Shown piece after piece: positions 52,659 through 60,722 of a stretch of DNA of 64,000 nt. Location: contig NZ_QXFH01000077.1 of assembly GCF_003581615.1 (NCBI RefSeq), forward strand, positions 194,070 to 258,069, in the 5' to 3' direction. How positions within the stretch are numbered: the stretch's first letter is position 1; each line of letters opens with the position of its first letter. The DNA comes from Flagellimonas lutimaris. Lineage in GTDB: Bacteria; Bacteroidota; Bacteroidia; Flavobacteriales; Flavobacteriaceae. The notes under the pieces were generated by a model that was not told where the DNA came from, did not search any database, and was given only the letters and a program-made list of their open reading frames with translations. The position numbers and the translations under genes are program-made.

Positions 52659-54892
52659 TGGGAGCAGGGGCGATAAAGCAATTTCAAAAACGATGGCAGC
52701 AATCCAAATATTTGGAAGGATTGCTTTATGCTGTTGGATTTGGTGGTTTTCTATACCTGTCGACCCATAATATTTTCTATGGAATTCTTGGTTTGTTAGT
52801 GGCATTGGGAATTGCCTTTTGGTTTTTAAAACCTTGGAAAATAAGCTCAGAAAATGCTGTAGGTTATATTGATGCCCATGTACCCCAAGCAGGATTCAGT
52901 AGCGGACTATTATTATCGACTGGCAATGAGCTTTCCGACCTGTCCAAATTACAGCAATATCGAGTAGCCTCGCAATTGGAACCCGTTTTATCCAAATTGA
53001 GACCACCCCATAACTTGTTTAAGGCAACCCTTGCCATGTTTGGTCTAATCCTTATAGGACTTGCTGGTAGTTTTATGCTGACCAAGTTCGGAAATCCATC
53101 GGGAGGAAATTCATCAAATACCGAACAAATCACTTTTGCTCCCAAAGACAGTCTGTCCACTACTGTCGAGACCCCCCAATTGATAGAGACCAATATTGCT
53201 ATTCAATACCCCTCTTATACGAGAAAAGGAACATCGAACACCACTAATCCAAATATTAAGGCGGTGGAAGGTTCTAGAATTATATGGAACCTTGAATTTG
53301 ATGGAGATGTAAAAGAAGTGGAAATGGATTTGATGGGTGAACGCATTGGTTTTACAAAAACTCAAGAATCGTATCGGTTGACCAAGACCTTGGAAGCATC
53401 AGGATTTTACAGTTTTACCTTCAAAGATTTGGATGGGAATGACTATGTAAGCGATTTGTATTCTTTGGAAATGGTGACCGATGAACCACCAATGGTCCAA
53501 ATTGAAGGGTTGGACAACTACACTTATTTTGAGTTTGATGATGACAAACGTTTGATGTTGATGACCAACATTTCTGATGATTTTGGAATTGATGATGCCT
53601 ACATTATTGCAACAGTGAGTAAAGGTTCCGGTGAATCGGTTAAATTTCGAGAGGAAACCGTTCGTTTTGACAGGGCTATTCCCAAAGGGAATAAACGAAT
53701 CCAATTGCAGCAGCCCTTGGATTTGGATGCCCTTAAAATGGACCCGGGGGATGAATTGTATTTTTATGTGGAGGCTTTGGATCAAAAGACGCCAACACCC
53801 AATATTGCACGTAGCGAAACCTATTTTGCCGTAATTCGAGATACCATAACAGATGAATTTACTGTAGAGGGCAACTTGGGCGTGGATTTAATGCCCGACT
53901 ATTTTAGGAGCCAACGCCAATTGATTATCGATACCGAAAAACTCATTGCAGATAGACCCAACATTTCTGAAAAAGACTTCAAATTTAGGAGCAACGAATT
54001 GGGCTTTGACCAAAAGCAGTTACGCTTGAAGTATGGGCAGTTTATGGGAGACGAAACCGAAATGCAAGCGGCTCCCGGTCAAGTATCATCTACCGAAAAT
54101 GAGGGAGACGATGATGACCATGCTGGTGAGGAAGGCGAGGAAGACCTTCTGGATGGATACAGCCACAAACACGACAGTGAAAACGAACACAATTTAGTGG
54201 AAGAACACGACCACGAAAGTGAAGCCCAGGAAGAAGAGGAGGACCCGTTGCACAATTATGTGCACAATCATTCGGACCCAGAAGCATCCACACTATTTGA
54301 AAAATCCTTGAAAGCAAAGCTTAGGGATGCATTGAGTATTATGTGGGACGCTGAGCTCCATTTACGACTTTATGAACCTGAGAAGTCATTACCCTATCAA
54401 TATGATGCCCTCAAAATAATTCAGGATATAAAAAATAGTGCCCGAATTTATGTGCACCGTATTGGGTTTGACCCACCGCCCATTAAAGAAGAAAACAGAT
54501 TGAGCGGGGATATCGAGGATATCGAAAATTATAACAAAAAGGAAGAATTTGAATACCAAATGTCTTTTGCTTCAACAAGAGAAGCTATAGCTCTTTTGGA
54601 ACTCTTGACTCAAGATGAAAAACAGTTCAATAATGAGGATAGTGCACTCTTTGTGGCCGCAGGTAACGAATTGGCGCAAAAAGCCATTTCGGACCCGTTT
54701 ACATATCTAAAAGTTTTGCAGGGCCTTCGTGACCTTGAAAAGGTAGCAAATAGAACCAAAGAGAATTATAAAGAGGTTCAAAAAAATCTTTTGGAAGTAC
54801 TTCCCGAAGCGGAGGACAATCCGATGAAAAAGGCAGGATATCAAGACGAAATCAATTTGTTGTATCTAAAAGAATTGACCATTTATGAGTGA
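52658..54892 (+). CDS. DUF4175 family membrane protein with His/acid-rich insert
   Basis: A 744-residue protein with N-terminal membrane segments (about 28-60 and 125-148) and a long periplasmic part, as in DUF4175 proteins of MoxR-type operons. Residues about 480-545 are very rich in Glu, Asp and His (DDDDHAGEEGEEDL, HKHDSENEH, EEHDHESEAQEEEED, HNHSD), which could bind divalent metal or act as a flexible linker. The C-terminal third is helical. It begins at the ATG overlapping the previous TAA and ends overlapping the next gene by 8 bases. Function unknown. Confidence 0.75.
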   Translation: MGAGAIKQFQKRWQQSKYLEGLLYAVGFGGFLYLSTHNIFYGILGLLVALGIAFWFLKPWKISSENAVGYIDAHVPQAGFSSGLLLSTGNELSDLSKLQQYRVASQLEPVLSKLRPPHNLFKATLAMFGLILIGLAGSFMLTKFGNPSGGNSSNTEQITFAPKDSLSTTVETPQLIETNIAIQYPSYTRKGTSNTTNPNIKAVEGSRIIWNLEFDGDVKEVEMDLMGERIGFTKTQESYRLTKTLEASGFYSFTFKDLDGNDYVSDLYSLEMVTDEPPMVQIEGLDNYTYFEFDDDKRLMLMTNISDDFGIDDAYIIATVSKGSGESVKFREETVRFDRAIPKGNKRIQLQQPLDLDALKMDPGDELYFYVEALDQKTPTPNIARSETYFAVIRDTITDEFTVEGNLGVDLMPDYFRSQRQLIIDTEKLIADRPNISEKDFKFRSNELGFDQKQLRLKYGQFMGDETEMQAAPGQVSSTENEGDDDDHAGEEGEEDLLDGYSHKHDSENEHNLVEEHDHESEAQEEEEDPLHNYVHNHSDPEASTLFEKSLKAKLRDALSIMWDAELHLRLYEPEKSLPYQYDALKIIQDIKNSARIYVHRIGFDPPPIKEENRLSGDIEDIENYNKKEEFEYQMSFASTREAIALLELLTQDEKQFNNEDSALFVAAGNELAQKAISDPFTYLKVLQGLRDLEKVANRTKENYKEVQKNLLEVLPEAEDNPMKKAGYQDEINLLYLKELTIYE

Positions 54893-56639
54893 TGGGTCGG
54901 TATTTATAAACCAGAATCTTTTGTGGCCAGTAATTTTGGTTGGTCTGGTGCTGTGGGGCGTTTTCATCTGGAAAGAATGGTCGCAGCGAAAGGAAAGAAG
55001 GTTTTGGGTTAAGCTTGTTGCGGCATTTTTAGCGATAGTTTCATTGGTAATGATAGTCGTAAGGCCAAGTACCTTGCAAAAATCGACCAGTGGAAAGGGC
55101 ATTGTTCTCACCGAAGGGTATCGACCTGCCCAGTTGGATAGTTTAAAATCTATTTACAAGCGAATACAAATAGAAGAATATACCAAGGGAACACCATTGT
55201 CAATTTTGAAAGATGTGGATTCTTTATTTCTTTTAGGCCAAGGTTTGGCGCCTTTTGATGTATGGCGCTTACAAGATAAACCCATCGCCTTTATGGGAGG
55301 TAAGAAGATTGAAGGATGGACAACTATCTCTCATGAAAATAAAATTCCATTTAGAGAAAAACTACATCTAAATGCCAAACATTCCAATCCAAAAACTGGA
55401 CATTGGGCAATTTTAGCTGATAATGGAGGGAACCCTTTGGATTCTGTGCCTTTTGAAGAGGTTGATGAACAACTGATTCAGTTAAATGCAAAACCTAAGG
55501 CAAGTGGACAGTTTATTTATCGTCTTTTGGAGAAAAATGATGAGGGCGAAATTATATCCAATGAACCGCTTCCCGTTCAAGTGGTGGATGGGAAGCCCTT
55601 AAAGATTTTGATGGTCAACACTTTTCCGACTTTTGAGACCAAATACCTAAAAAACTTCTTAACTGACAAGGGGCACCAGGTTATGGCACGCACACAACTT
55701 ACCAAAGGTAAATACAAGTTCGAATATTTCAATGGGGCTTCAAACCCCATTTATGGTTTTACTGAGGAGAATTTAAAAGAATATGATCTATTGGTTATCG
55801 ATACCGATTCCTATATAGCTCTCGGAAGAAGTTCAAAAGAAGCAATGGAGGAAGCAATGAGGATACATGGCCTAGGTGTATTTATCCAACCCAATGAGAG
55901 CTTGTTCAGACTGACTCAAAGGCTATCTCCGTTTCAGTTTAATCGGGATTTTATTACTGAAATCACCTTGGGAGTGCCTGTCCAAAGCGCACAGAAATAT
56001 CCTTTTGAATTTAAAAATGATGTCCGAACTCAAAAAATTATGATTGATTCGGTGCAGGTAGCGGCTTATGTGCCGATGGAAAAGGGTAAAATAGGTGCCA
56101 CGGTACTTCAAAATACCTATCAGTTGGTTTTGGATGGAAGCGAAGCGATGTATGCCAATATTTGGACACAAATCTTAAAGAGCATCACTAAAGAACAAGA
56201 GCAAAAAATCGCTTGGAAAGCGATTACAGAAACTCCAAGAATTAATGAGCCATTTGAATTTGAGGTTCGAACTTCCATGAATGGAATTGAGGTCGCCACC
56301 GACGAAGGAGTGCACATCCCTTTGATTCAAAATAGTTTGGTGCCCAGTAAGTGGAAAGGGGTTAAATACCCAAGAAAATCGGGATGGAATACCATAAAGG
56401 TTTCCAATGATACCGTTAGCAAGTTTTCATATTTTGTTTTTGATAAAAATCAGCGAAAGTCGATTACCCTTTCCGAAAGGTTGAAAACAAACTATTGGGA
56501 ATTTGGAGCTCAAAAGGACTTTAAGCGCATAGCCTCTTCTTCACATAAGGAATTGGAGCCTATTTCCCCAATATGGTTTTATATGATACTGCTTTTGTTT
56601 TTGGGTTGGTTGTGGTTAGAGCCTAAATTGGACAATTGA
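54885..56639 (+). CDS. Membrane-anchored unknown protein of the MoxR operon
   Basis: A 584-residue protein with two N-terminal helices (about 12-28 and 42-62) and a C-terminal one (about 565-580, PIWFYMILLLFLGWLWL). The middle (about 235-370) has a Rossmann-like stretch KPLKILMVNTFPTFETKYLKNF and YDLLVIDTDSY, as in glutamine-amidotransferase-like domains of BatA-type and DUF4159-associated proteins, but lacks a clear Cys-His-Glu set. It is the last gene of the operon and overlaps DUF4175. I do not recognise a named family. Confidence 0.7.
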   Translation: MSDGSVFINQNLLWPVILVGLVLWGVFIWKEWSQRKERRFWVKLVAAFLAIVSLVMIVVRPSTLQKSTSGKGIVLTEGYRPAQLDSLKSIYKRIQIEEYTKGTPLSILKDVDSLFLLGQGLAPFDVWRLQDKPIAFMGGKKIEGWTTISHENKIPFREKLHLNAKHSNPKTGHWAILADNGGNPLDSVPFEEVDEQLIQLNAKPKASGQFIYRLLEKNDEGEIISNEPLPVQVVDGKPLKILMVNTFPTFETKYLKNFLTDKGHQVMARTQLTKGKYKFEYFNGASNPIYGFTEENLKEYDLLVIDTDSYIALGRSSKEAMEEAMRIHGLGVFIQPNESLFRLTQRLSPFQFNRDFITEITLGVPVQSAQKYPFEFKNDVRTQKIMIDSVQVAAYVPMEKGKIGATVLQNTYQLVLDGSEAMYANIWTQILKSITKEQEQKIAWKAITETPRINEPFEFEVRTSMNGIEVATDEGVHIPLIQNSLVPSKWKGVKYPRKSGWNTIKVSNDTVSKFSYFVFDKNQRKSITLSERLKTNYWEFGAQKDFKRIASSSHKELEPISPIWFYMILLLFLGWLWLEPKLDN

Positions 56640-56644
56640 TGTTT

Positions 56645-56839
56645 TTAATTATTGTCCCTTTCTTTTTCTTCTCTCTTCTTTTTGCTCATGCCAACAATAA
56701 ACAATAATCCCCCAACAGCCACAAGAACATTTCCCAATGGTTCAACGTTGTCCTTTAAGGTGGTTGAGAAAACAATTCCCAATGAGATTACCACTATTCC
56801 CATAAAAATGTATTTCCTGTACTCTTCTCTTTTTTTCAT
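56645..56839 (-). CDS. Small two-helix membrane protein
   Basis: A 64-residue unknown protein with two membrane helices (about 9-25 and 34-50) and charged ends (MKKREEYRK at the start, KKKREEKERD at the end). No family is recognised. It lies five bases past the stop of the preceding operon, on the opposite strand. Confidence 0.55.
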   Translation of the reverse strand: MKKREEYRKYIFMGIVVISLGIVFSTTLKDNVEPLGNVLVAVGGLLFIVGMSKKKREEKERDNN

Positions 56840-56911
56840 TTTGATTGTAGGTTTTTCTAGATTAACTATATTTTAATTCATATTGTATTTTAAAATTTTT
56901 GGTGACAACGG

Positions 56912-57388
56912 TTACTTTCTTTTGAAATGCCACAAATAGTTCAAATTATCCTTTTTTAAAATCAGTATGGTAGCTGCTGCAGCTATAAGCGTTGCAGGAA
57001 AAGCAGACCCAATCCCCAATGGTGCGATTGCAATAAAAAACAGAATGGCTCCCACACATGCAATTTGAACCACCAAACCTTTTAATGTTATACCTAGAGC
57101 AATTAGTCCCTGCCCAATCGATATTAAGGTAACCGTTGGAACAATATTGGACTTGAACCAATGGACTATAAAATTGTGGTACATTTCAAAAGGGGTGAAA
57201 GTGGCATAAATCAAATAATCATCTGGGGTTTTGTGGGCAGTGTTATAATTTAGCCAGCAAGCCCAGGCAAATACCATAAATAAAAGCAATCGGGTTAGTT
57301 TTGTCCATCGAAAAGCAGTTGCCAAAATAACTAGGGCGATACCATTGCTTATGGACCATGGGATAATATTTTCTTTTAAGAGTTCCAT
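56912..57388 (-). CDS. Small multi-pass membrane protein
   Basis: A 158-residue unknown with about five membrane helices (ISNGIALVILATAF, LLLFMVFAWACWL, IVPTVTLISIGQGLIALGI, VGAILFFIAIAPLGIG, TLIAAAATILI). No catalytic motif is seen. It starts 6 bases after the neighbouring C_GCAxxG_C_C gene and is probably co-transcribed with it, so a redox or metal role is possible, but there is no direct evidence. Confidence 0.65.
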   Translation of the reverse strand: MELLKENIIPWSISNGIALVILATAFRWTKLTRLLLFMVFAWACWLNYNTAHKTPDDYLIYATFTPFEMYHNFIVHWFKSNIVPTVTLISIGQGLIALGITLKGLVVQIACVGAILFFIAIAPLGIGSAFPATLIAAAATILILKKDNLNYLWHFKRK

Positions 57389-57394
57389 TCTTTT

Positions 57395-58237
57395 TTAAGA
57401 ATTAGAGAGCACATTTATGAGACCTTCACATCCAGAATTCTTTAAAAACCTTGTATGCCCCCCGAGGTTATTAAATTGCTCATTTGTAATTTGGGAACAC
57501 AAAATCCTTGCGTTGGTATATTGATAGAATGCATCCAAGGTTTCTTTTGCATATGGATTGTCCATTGATGATTTTTTAGCTACCTCATGGCACCATTTAA
57601 GGGATTTCATCCAGATAGCCGAAGCCAATGCACCACATGCAGCACCGCATAACCCAAGACCTCCTGCAAATCCTGCCACCATAATGGACTCCTCATCGCT
57701 GGCTCCCATTTTTTTTGCGACTTCGGTGGCACAGCTAAGACACTCTTTGGATGTTTCATCATTATTTTCAGATAGTCCTTCCATGGCAGATTTTACGGCT
57801 TCAGGAGCCCATTTTTCCGCTAGATTGAAGCAGTGTAAAAATCTACCGGTGAAAAAGTATTTGGCCATGCTGAGTTTACTGGAAAAATCACAATGCGTAA
57901 TCTCACGGCAATTTATGGTCTGCTCTCGCTGTTTAAAAGAGTTCATTATTTTTTGGGTAGCATTTACGGCCACAGTAATGGCTTGTTTTTGATTTTTACA
58001 TCTCCGATACGCTTCGGCACCCACGGCCAATGATGCCCCCCACAGCATACCGCATTGATGACCTTCTTGCATAATACCTCCTGCCAAAGAATCGGAGGCG
58101 CGTTCTTCGAGTTCCTTTAGATGGCCAAATTGCCGATTCAGAATATAGAAAAAGGTTCGAGAACACGTCTTTAACTCCCGAAAGACTTTTTTACCGTCAT
58201 TGGGACCATCTCGCGTTATTGGTTTAGTAGGTTCCAT
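57395..58237 (-). CDS. C_GCAxxG_C_C family protein with internal duplication
   Basis: A 280-residue cysteine-rich protein. The C-terminal half shows the family motif: GGLGLCGAACGALASAIW (Cys197, Cys201), with Cys216 and Cys247 downstream. The N-terminal half repeats the plan as QEGHQCGMLWGASLAVGAE (Cys62), Cys80, Cys110 and Cys116. So it is a tandem duplication in which the first copy lost the paired cysteine of the motif. Family members are often next to redox and electron-transport genes and may hold a metal cluster. There is no signal peptide. Confidence 0.75.
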   Translation of the reverse strand: MEPTKPITRDGPNDGKKVFRELKTCSRTFFYILNRQFGHLKELEERASDSLAGGIMQEGHQCGMLWGASLAVGAEAYRRCKNQKQAITVAVNATQKIMNSFKQREQTINCREITHCDFSSKLSMAKYFFTGRFLHCFNLAEKWAPEAVKSAMEGLSENNDETSKECLSCATEVAKKMGASDEESIMVAGFAGGLGLCGAACGALASAIWMKSLKWCHEVAKKSSMDNPYAKETLDAFYQYTNARILCSQITNEQFNNLGGHTRFLKNSGCEGLINVLSNS

Positions 58238-58383
58238 TGGAATAGACTTTGAATTTCACCTAAAGAAGGTAATATGATTCAAAGTACTATCCTATGATAT
58301 AGATTAGTTTAAAGGGAATATGAGAATCTTGAGCTTGATTGGAAACGCTTGGGCCAATTGCTTTACATTTTATTGGTTGCCTA

Positions 58384-58809
58384 TTACTTGTAGCGTTTAG
58401 TTTTTATTATTTTAAAATTGATGTATTCCATTATTTTTCCACAAGCAAAAACAAATAATGCGATAATACAAGAAAAAATCAGCCCTGTAATAATTGAGAA
58501 ATTCCTCCCAGTATCGGTGATTACCATACGCATTGCTTCTTTTTGTTCCGTTGTTATTTCATCCTGGGTAAAAAAACCATCTTCATTTAAGTCAAATTTT
58601 TGAAGGGCTAATTTGTAAGAGATATCTAAATATGCCGCTTCTCCAACAATGAGGAGATAAATTCCACAAAAAACAGTGACACTTATCCAAAACCATTTCC
58701 ATTTTCCTTGTTTGAAAAGTATTTTTCTATTGACTACTGTAAAAACTAAAATCAGAATTGAAATTAGACTGGGAATTAATAAATGATATGGTAGACTTAT
58801 TTCATTCAT
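58384..58809 (-). CDS. Small membrane protein with EF-hand loop
   Basis: A 141-residue unknown with three membrane helices (about 10-28, 38-57, 100-125). The ATG at 58809 is preferred to a GTG at 58836 because it places the first helix nine residues from the start. Between helices two and three lies a canonical calcium-binding EF-hand loop, DLNEDGFFTQDE (residues 73-84), with D-N-D at 1, 3, 5, Gly at 6 and Glu at 12. A membrane protein with one EF-hand could sense calcium in the periplasm or cytoplasm, but the partner is unknown. Confidence 0.65.
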   Translation of the reverse strand: MNEISLPYHLLIPSLISILILVFTVVNRKILFKQGKWKWFWISVTVFCGIYLLIVGEAAYLDISYKLALQKFDLNEDGFFTQDEITTEQKEAMRMVITDTGRNFSIITGLIFSCIIALFVFACGKIMEYINFKIIKTKRYK

Positions 58810-58876
58810 GTATTTAACATCGTACTTAATGACCACTTTAAATTAATAGTATTGTCCGATACAATAATCATTATTC

Positions 58877-60607
58877 CTATTTGTATCTCCAACTGGTCAA
58901 ATCTGCACCTTGTGGAGCACTTTCGGCAATTCGCTTCATAATTTTTGGTACGTACATGGAGTTATATCGTAAACGACTGATGGCATTGGGCTGGTCAGGG
59001 TCTCCGTTCCAACAATGTTCTGCACGGTCGCCGTACAAAACTTCACCGTCATAATAAGGTTCGCTGGTGCTCTCTAAAAAGTCTTCCATTAAATACACGG
59101 CATTGTTCAAATAGTAATTGTCCATATCTCCACAGTAGATGTGGATTTTGCCTTTTAATTGGGGCCCTAATTTGTCCCAATCACGTTCCATAATATGCCG
59201 TAAATCGTAGTTTTCTTTCCAATATTCTGCTACTTCGTGGTCAATATCACCAGTCATTTTATCCCAAATCCGTACGGGGTAGCCATCATCTCCTTGAGGA
59301 GAGTACGTGGCTTCCCAAATATCCCATTGTTGCCCGGATCTGGATTTATCGCCCAATACCAACTCTAGGTGGTTCCCCTGCCGCAAGGTGGATTGAATAT
59401 CTCCCAGATAATTTCGATGGGAGGGAACCTCCAATTGTTTGTGCTCCGAGTCATAGTAATAAGCATTTTCATCCTCATAGATATTGGTCAGGCAATAAGC
59501 CCTAAAATCGATAGGGTCGGGACAAGCGGCAAAGCAGCCATTGTATTCTTCCGGATATTTCACTTGTACGGCCAAGGCTTCCCAACCACCTGTTGAACCG
59601 CCATAAAGGAAACGCGACCATCCTTCACCAATACCCCGAAATTGTTTTTCAATTTCTGGAATCAGTTCGTAGGTGATGGCATCTCCGTAGGGCCCTTGGC
59701 TTGCTGAGTTGACGGCATAAGAGTCATCGTAATAGGGGGTAGGGTGTTGAATTTCTATAATCAGAAAGCGTGGGAAATCAGGTTCGTTCCATCTTTTGTA
59801 AAAATCATACGCTTCTTGTTGTTGTATAATATTATAGCCGTCCAGATCGAACCGTGCCGAATATTCAGGTTCCAAGTTTGGGTCGGGCGGCGTGGTGCGG
59901 AAACCTCCAAAATCGCTTGGAAAATGGCCATGGAAAACCATCAATGGATATTTGGCTTCTGGATGCTCATTAAAACCTTTGGGCAATAAAACATGAGCTC
60001 CCAAATACATATCCCTCCCGTAAAATTCTGATAATTTTTCCGATTTGATCTTAATGTGTTTAATCCACTCGGTATCCTCGGGCTCTGGAATTGGTGGGAT
60101 TTCTTGATCCATGATAACAGATACATTTTGGATACCGTTTTCTCTAACAGATATTTTAAAAGGCTTGCTATATAGGTTCCCCGGTGAGGTGTTCCAATGC
60201 TGTCCTTCGCCATTGTCCATAGGAAGTTTTACAGTATGTCCTGTGGATAAATTAAAAGTTTCATACACGTGTAAAAGTGCCTGCACATTGTATTCTCCAG
60301 GAGGAACATCGGATAAACTGGGGTAGGGGTAGCCAAGAACGGTTTCATCAAATGCAATGGATTCGCCTGCCGACATGCCATTCACATTCATTCCAAAAAT
60401 GAGTTGTGTGTTTAAACCATCATTGATTTGAAAACGTGGTTCCTTACTGTCATCCGTAGAAAGCATCAATAATAGGCGCCCATCTTTACTTTCGATACTT
60501 ACAGCTTCATCAAAACTTACAGCAATGTTATATTTTGATTTTTCAACGGGATTACAGGAAATAAATAATAGAAAACAACTACAAAAAAGAATGGAGAGCT
60601 TGGTCAT
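58877..60607 (-). CDS. Putative esterase lipoprotein (esterase D-like)
   Basis: A 576-residue lipoprotein (lipobox LLFISCNPVEK). The C-terminal part (about 225-560) is an alpha/beta hydrolase of the putative esterase group (PF00756-like): PLMVFHGHFPSDF holds the oxyanion residue, the nucleophile is in LYGGSTGGWEAL near 340, and HCWN near 545 may hold the catalytic histidine. The N-terminal 220 residues are a beta-rich domain that I do not recognise. It may act on sugar esters (feruloyl or acetyl) but substrate evidence is lacking. It is downstream of ppdK, separated by a terminator. Confidence 0.8.
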   Translation of the reverse strand: MTKLSILFCSCFLLFISCNPVEKSKYNIAVSFDEAVSIESKDGRLLLMLSTDDSKEPRFQINDGLNTQLIFGMNVNGMSAGESIAFDETVLGYPYPSLSDVPPGEYNVQALLHVYETFNLSTGHTVKLPMDNGEGQHWNTSPGNLYSKPFKISVRENGIQNVSVIMDQEIPPIPEPEDTEWIKHIKIKSEKLSEFYGRDMYLGAHVLLPKGFNEHPEAKYPLMVFHGHFPSDFGGFRTTPPDPNLEPEYSARFDLDGYNIIQQQEAYDFYKRWNEPDFPRFLIIEIQHPTPYYDDSYAVNSASQGPYGDAITYELIPEIEKQFRGIGEGWSRFLYGGSTGGWEALAVQVKYPEEYNGCFAACPDPIDFRAYCLTNIYEDENAYYYDSEHKQLEVPSHRNYLGDIQSTLRQGNHLELVLGDKSRSGQQWDIWEATYSPQGDDGYPVRIWDKMTGDIDHEVAEYWKENYDLRHIMERDWDKLGPQLKGKIHIYCGDMDNYYLNNAVYLMEDFLESTSEPYYDGEVLYGDRAEHCWNGDPDQPNAISRLRYNSMYVPKIMKRIAESAPQGADLTSWRYK

Positions 60608-60654
60608 GGTGGTTGGGTTTTAGATGAAGAAGTTAATTCATTCTAATTACATAC

Positions 60655-60700
60655 AAAAAATCCCCGGCTTTTATTTGATTAAAAACCAGGGATTAAAAAA
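60655..60700 (-). terminator. Intrinsic terminator of ppdK
   Basis: AATCCCCGG (60659-60667) pairs with CCAGGGATT (60686-60694), one mismatch. On the minus strand it is followed by a T-run (complement of 60655-60660). It separates ppdK from the esterase gene. Confidence 0.75.
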
Positions 60701-60722
60701 CAGAATGGTCAATTATTTACAT

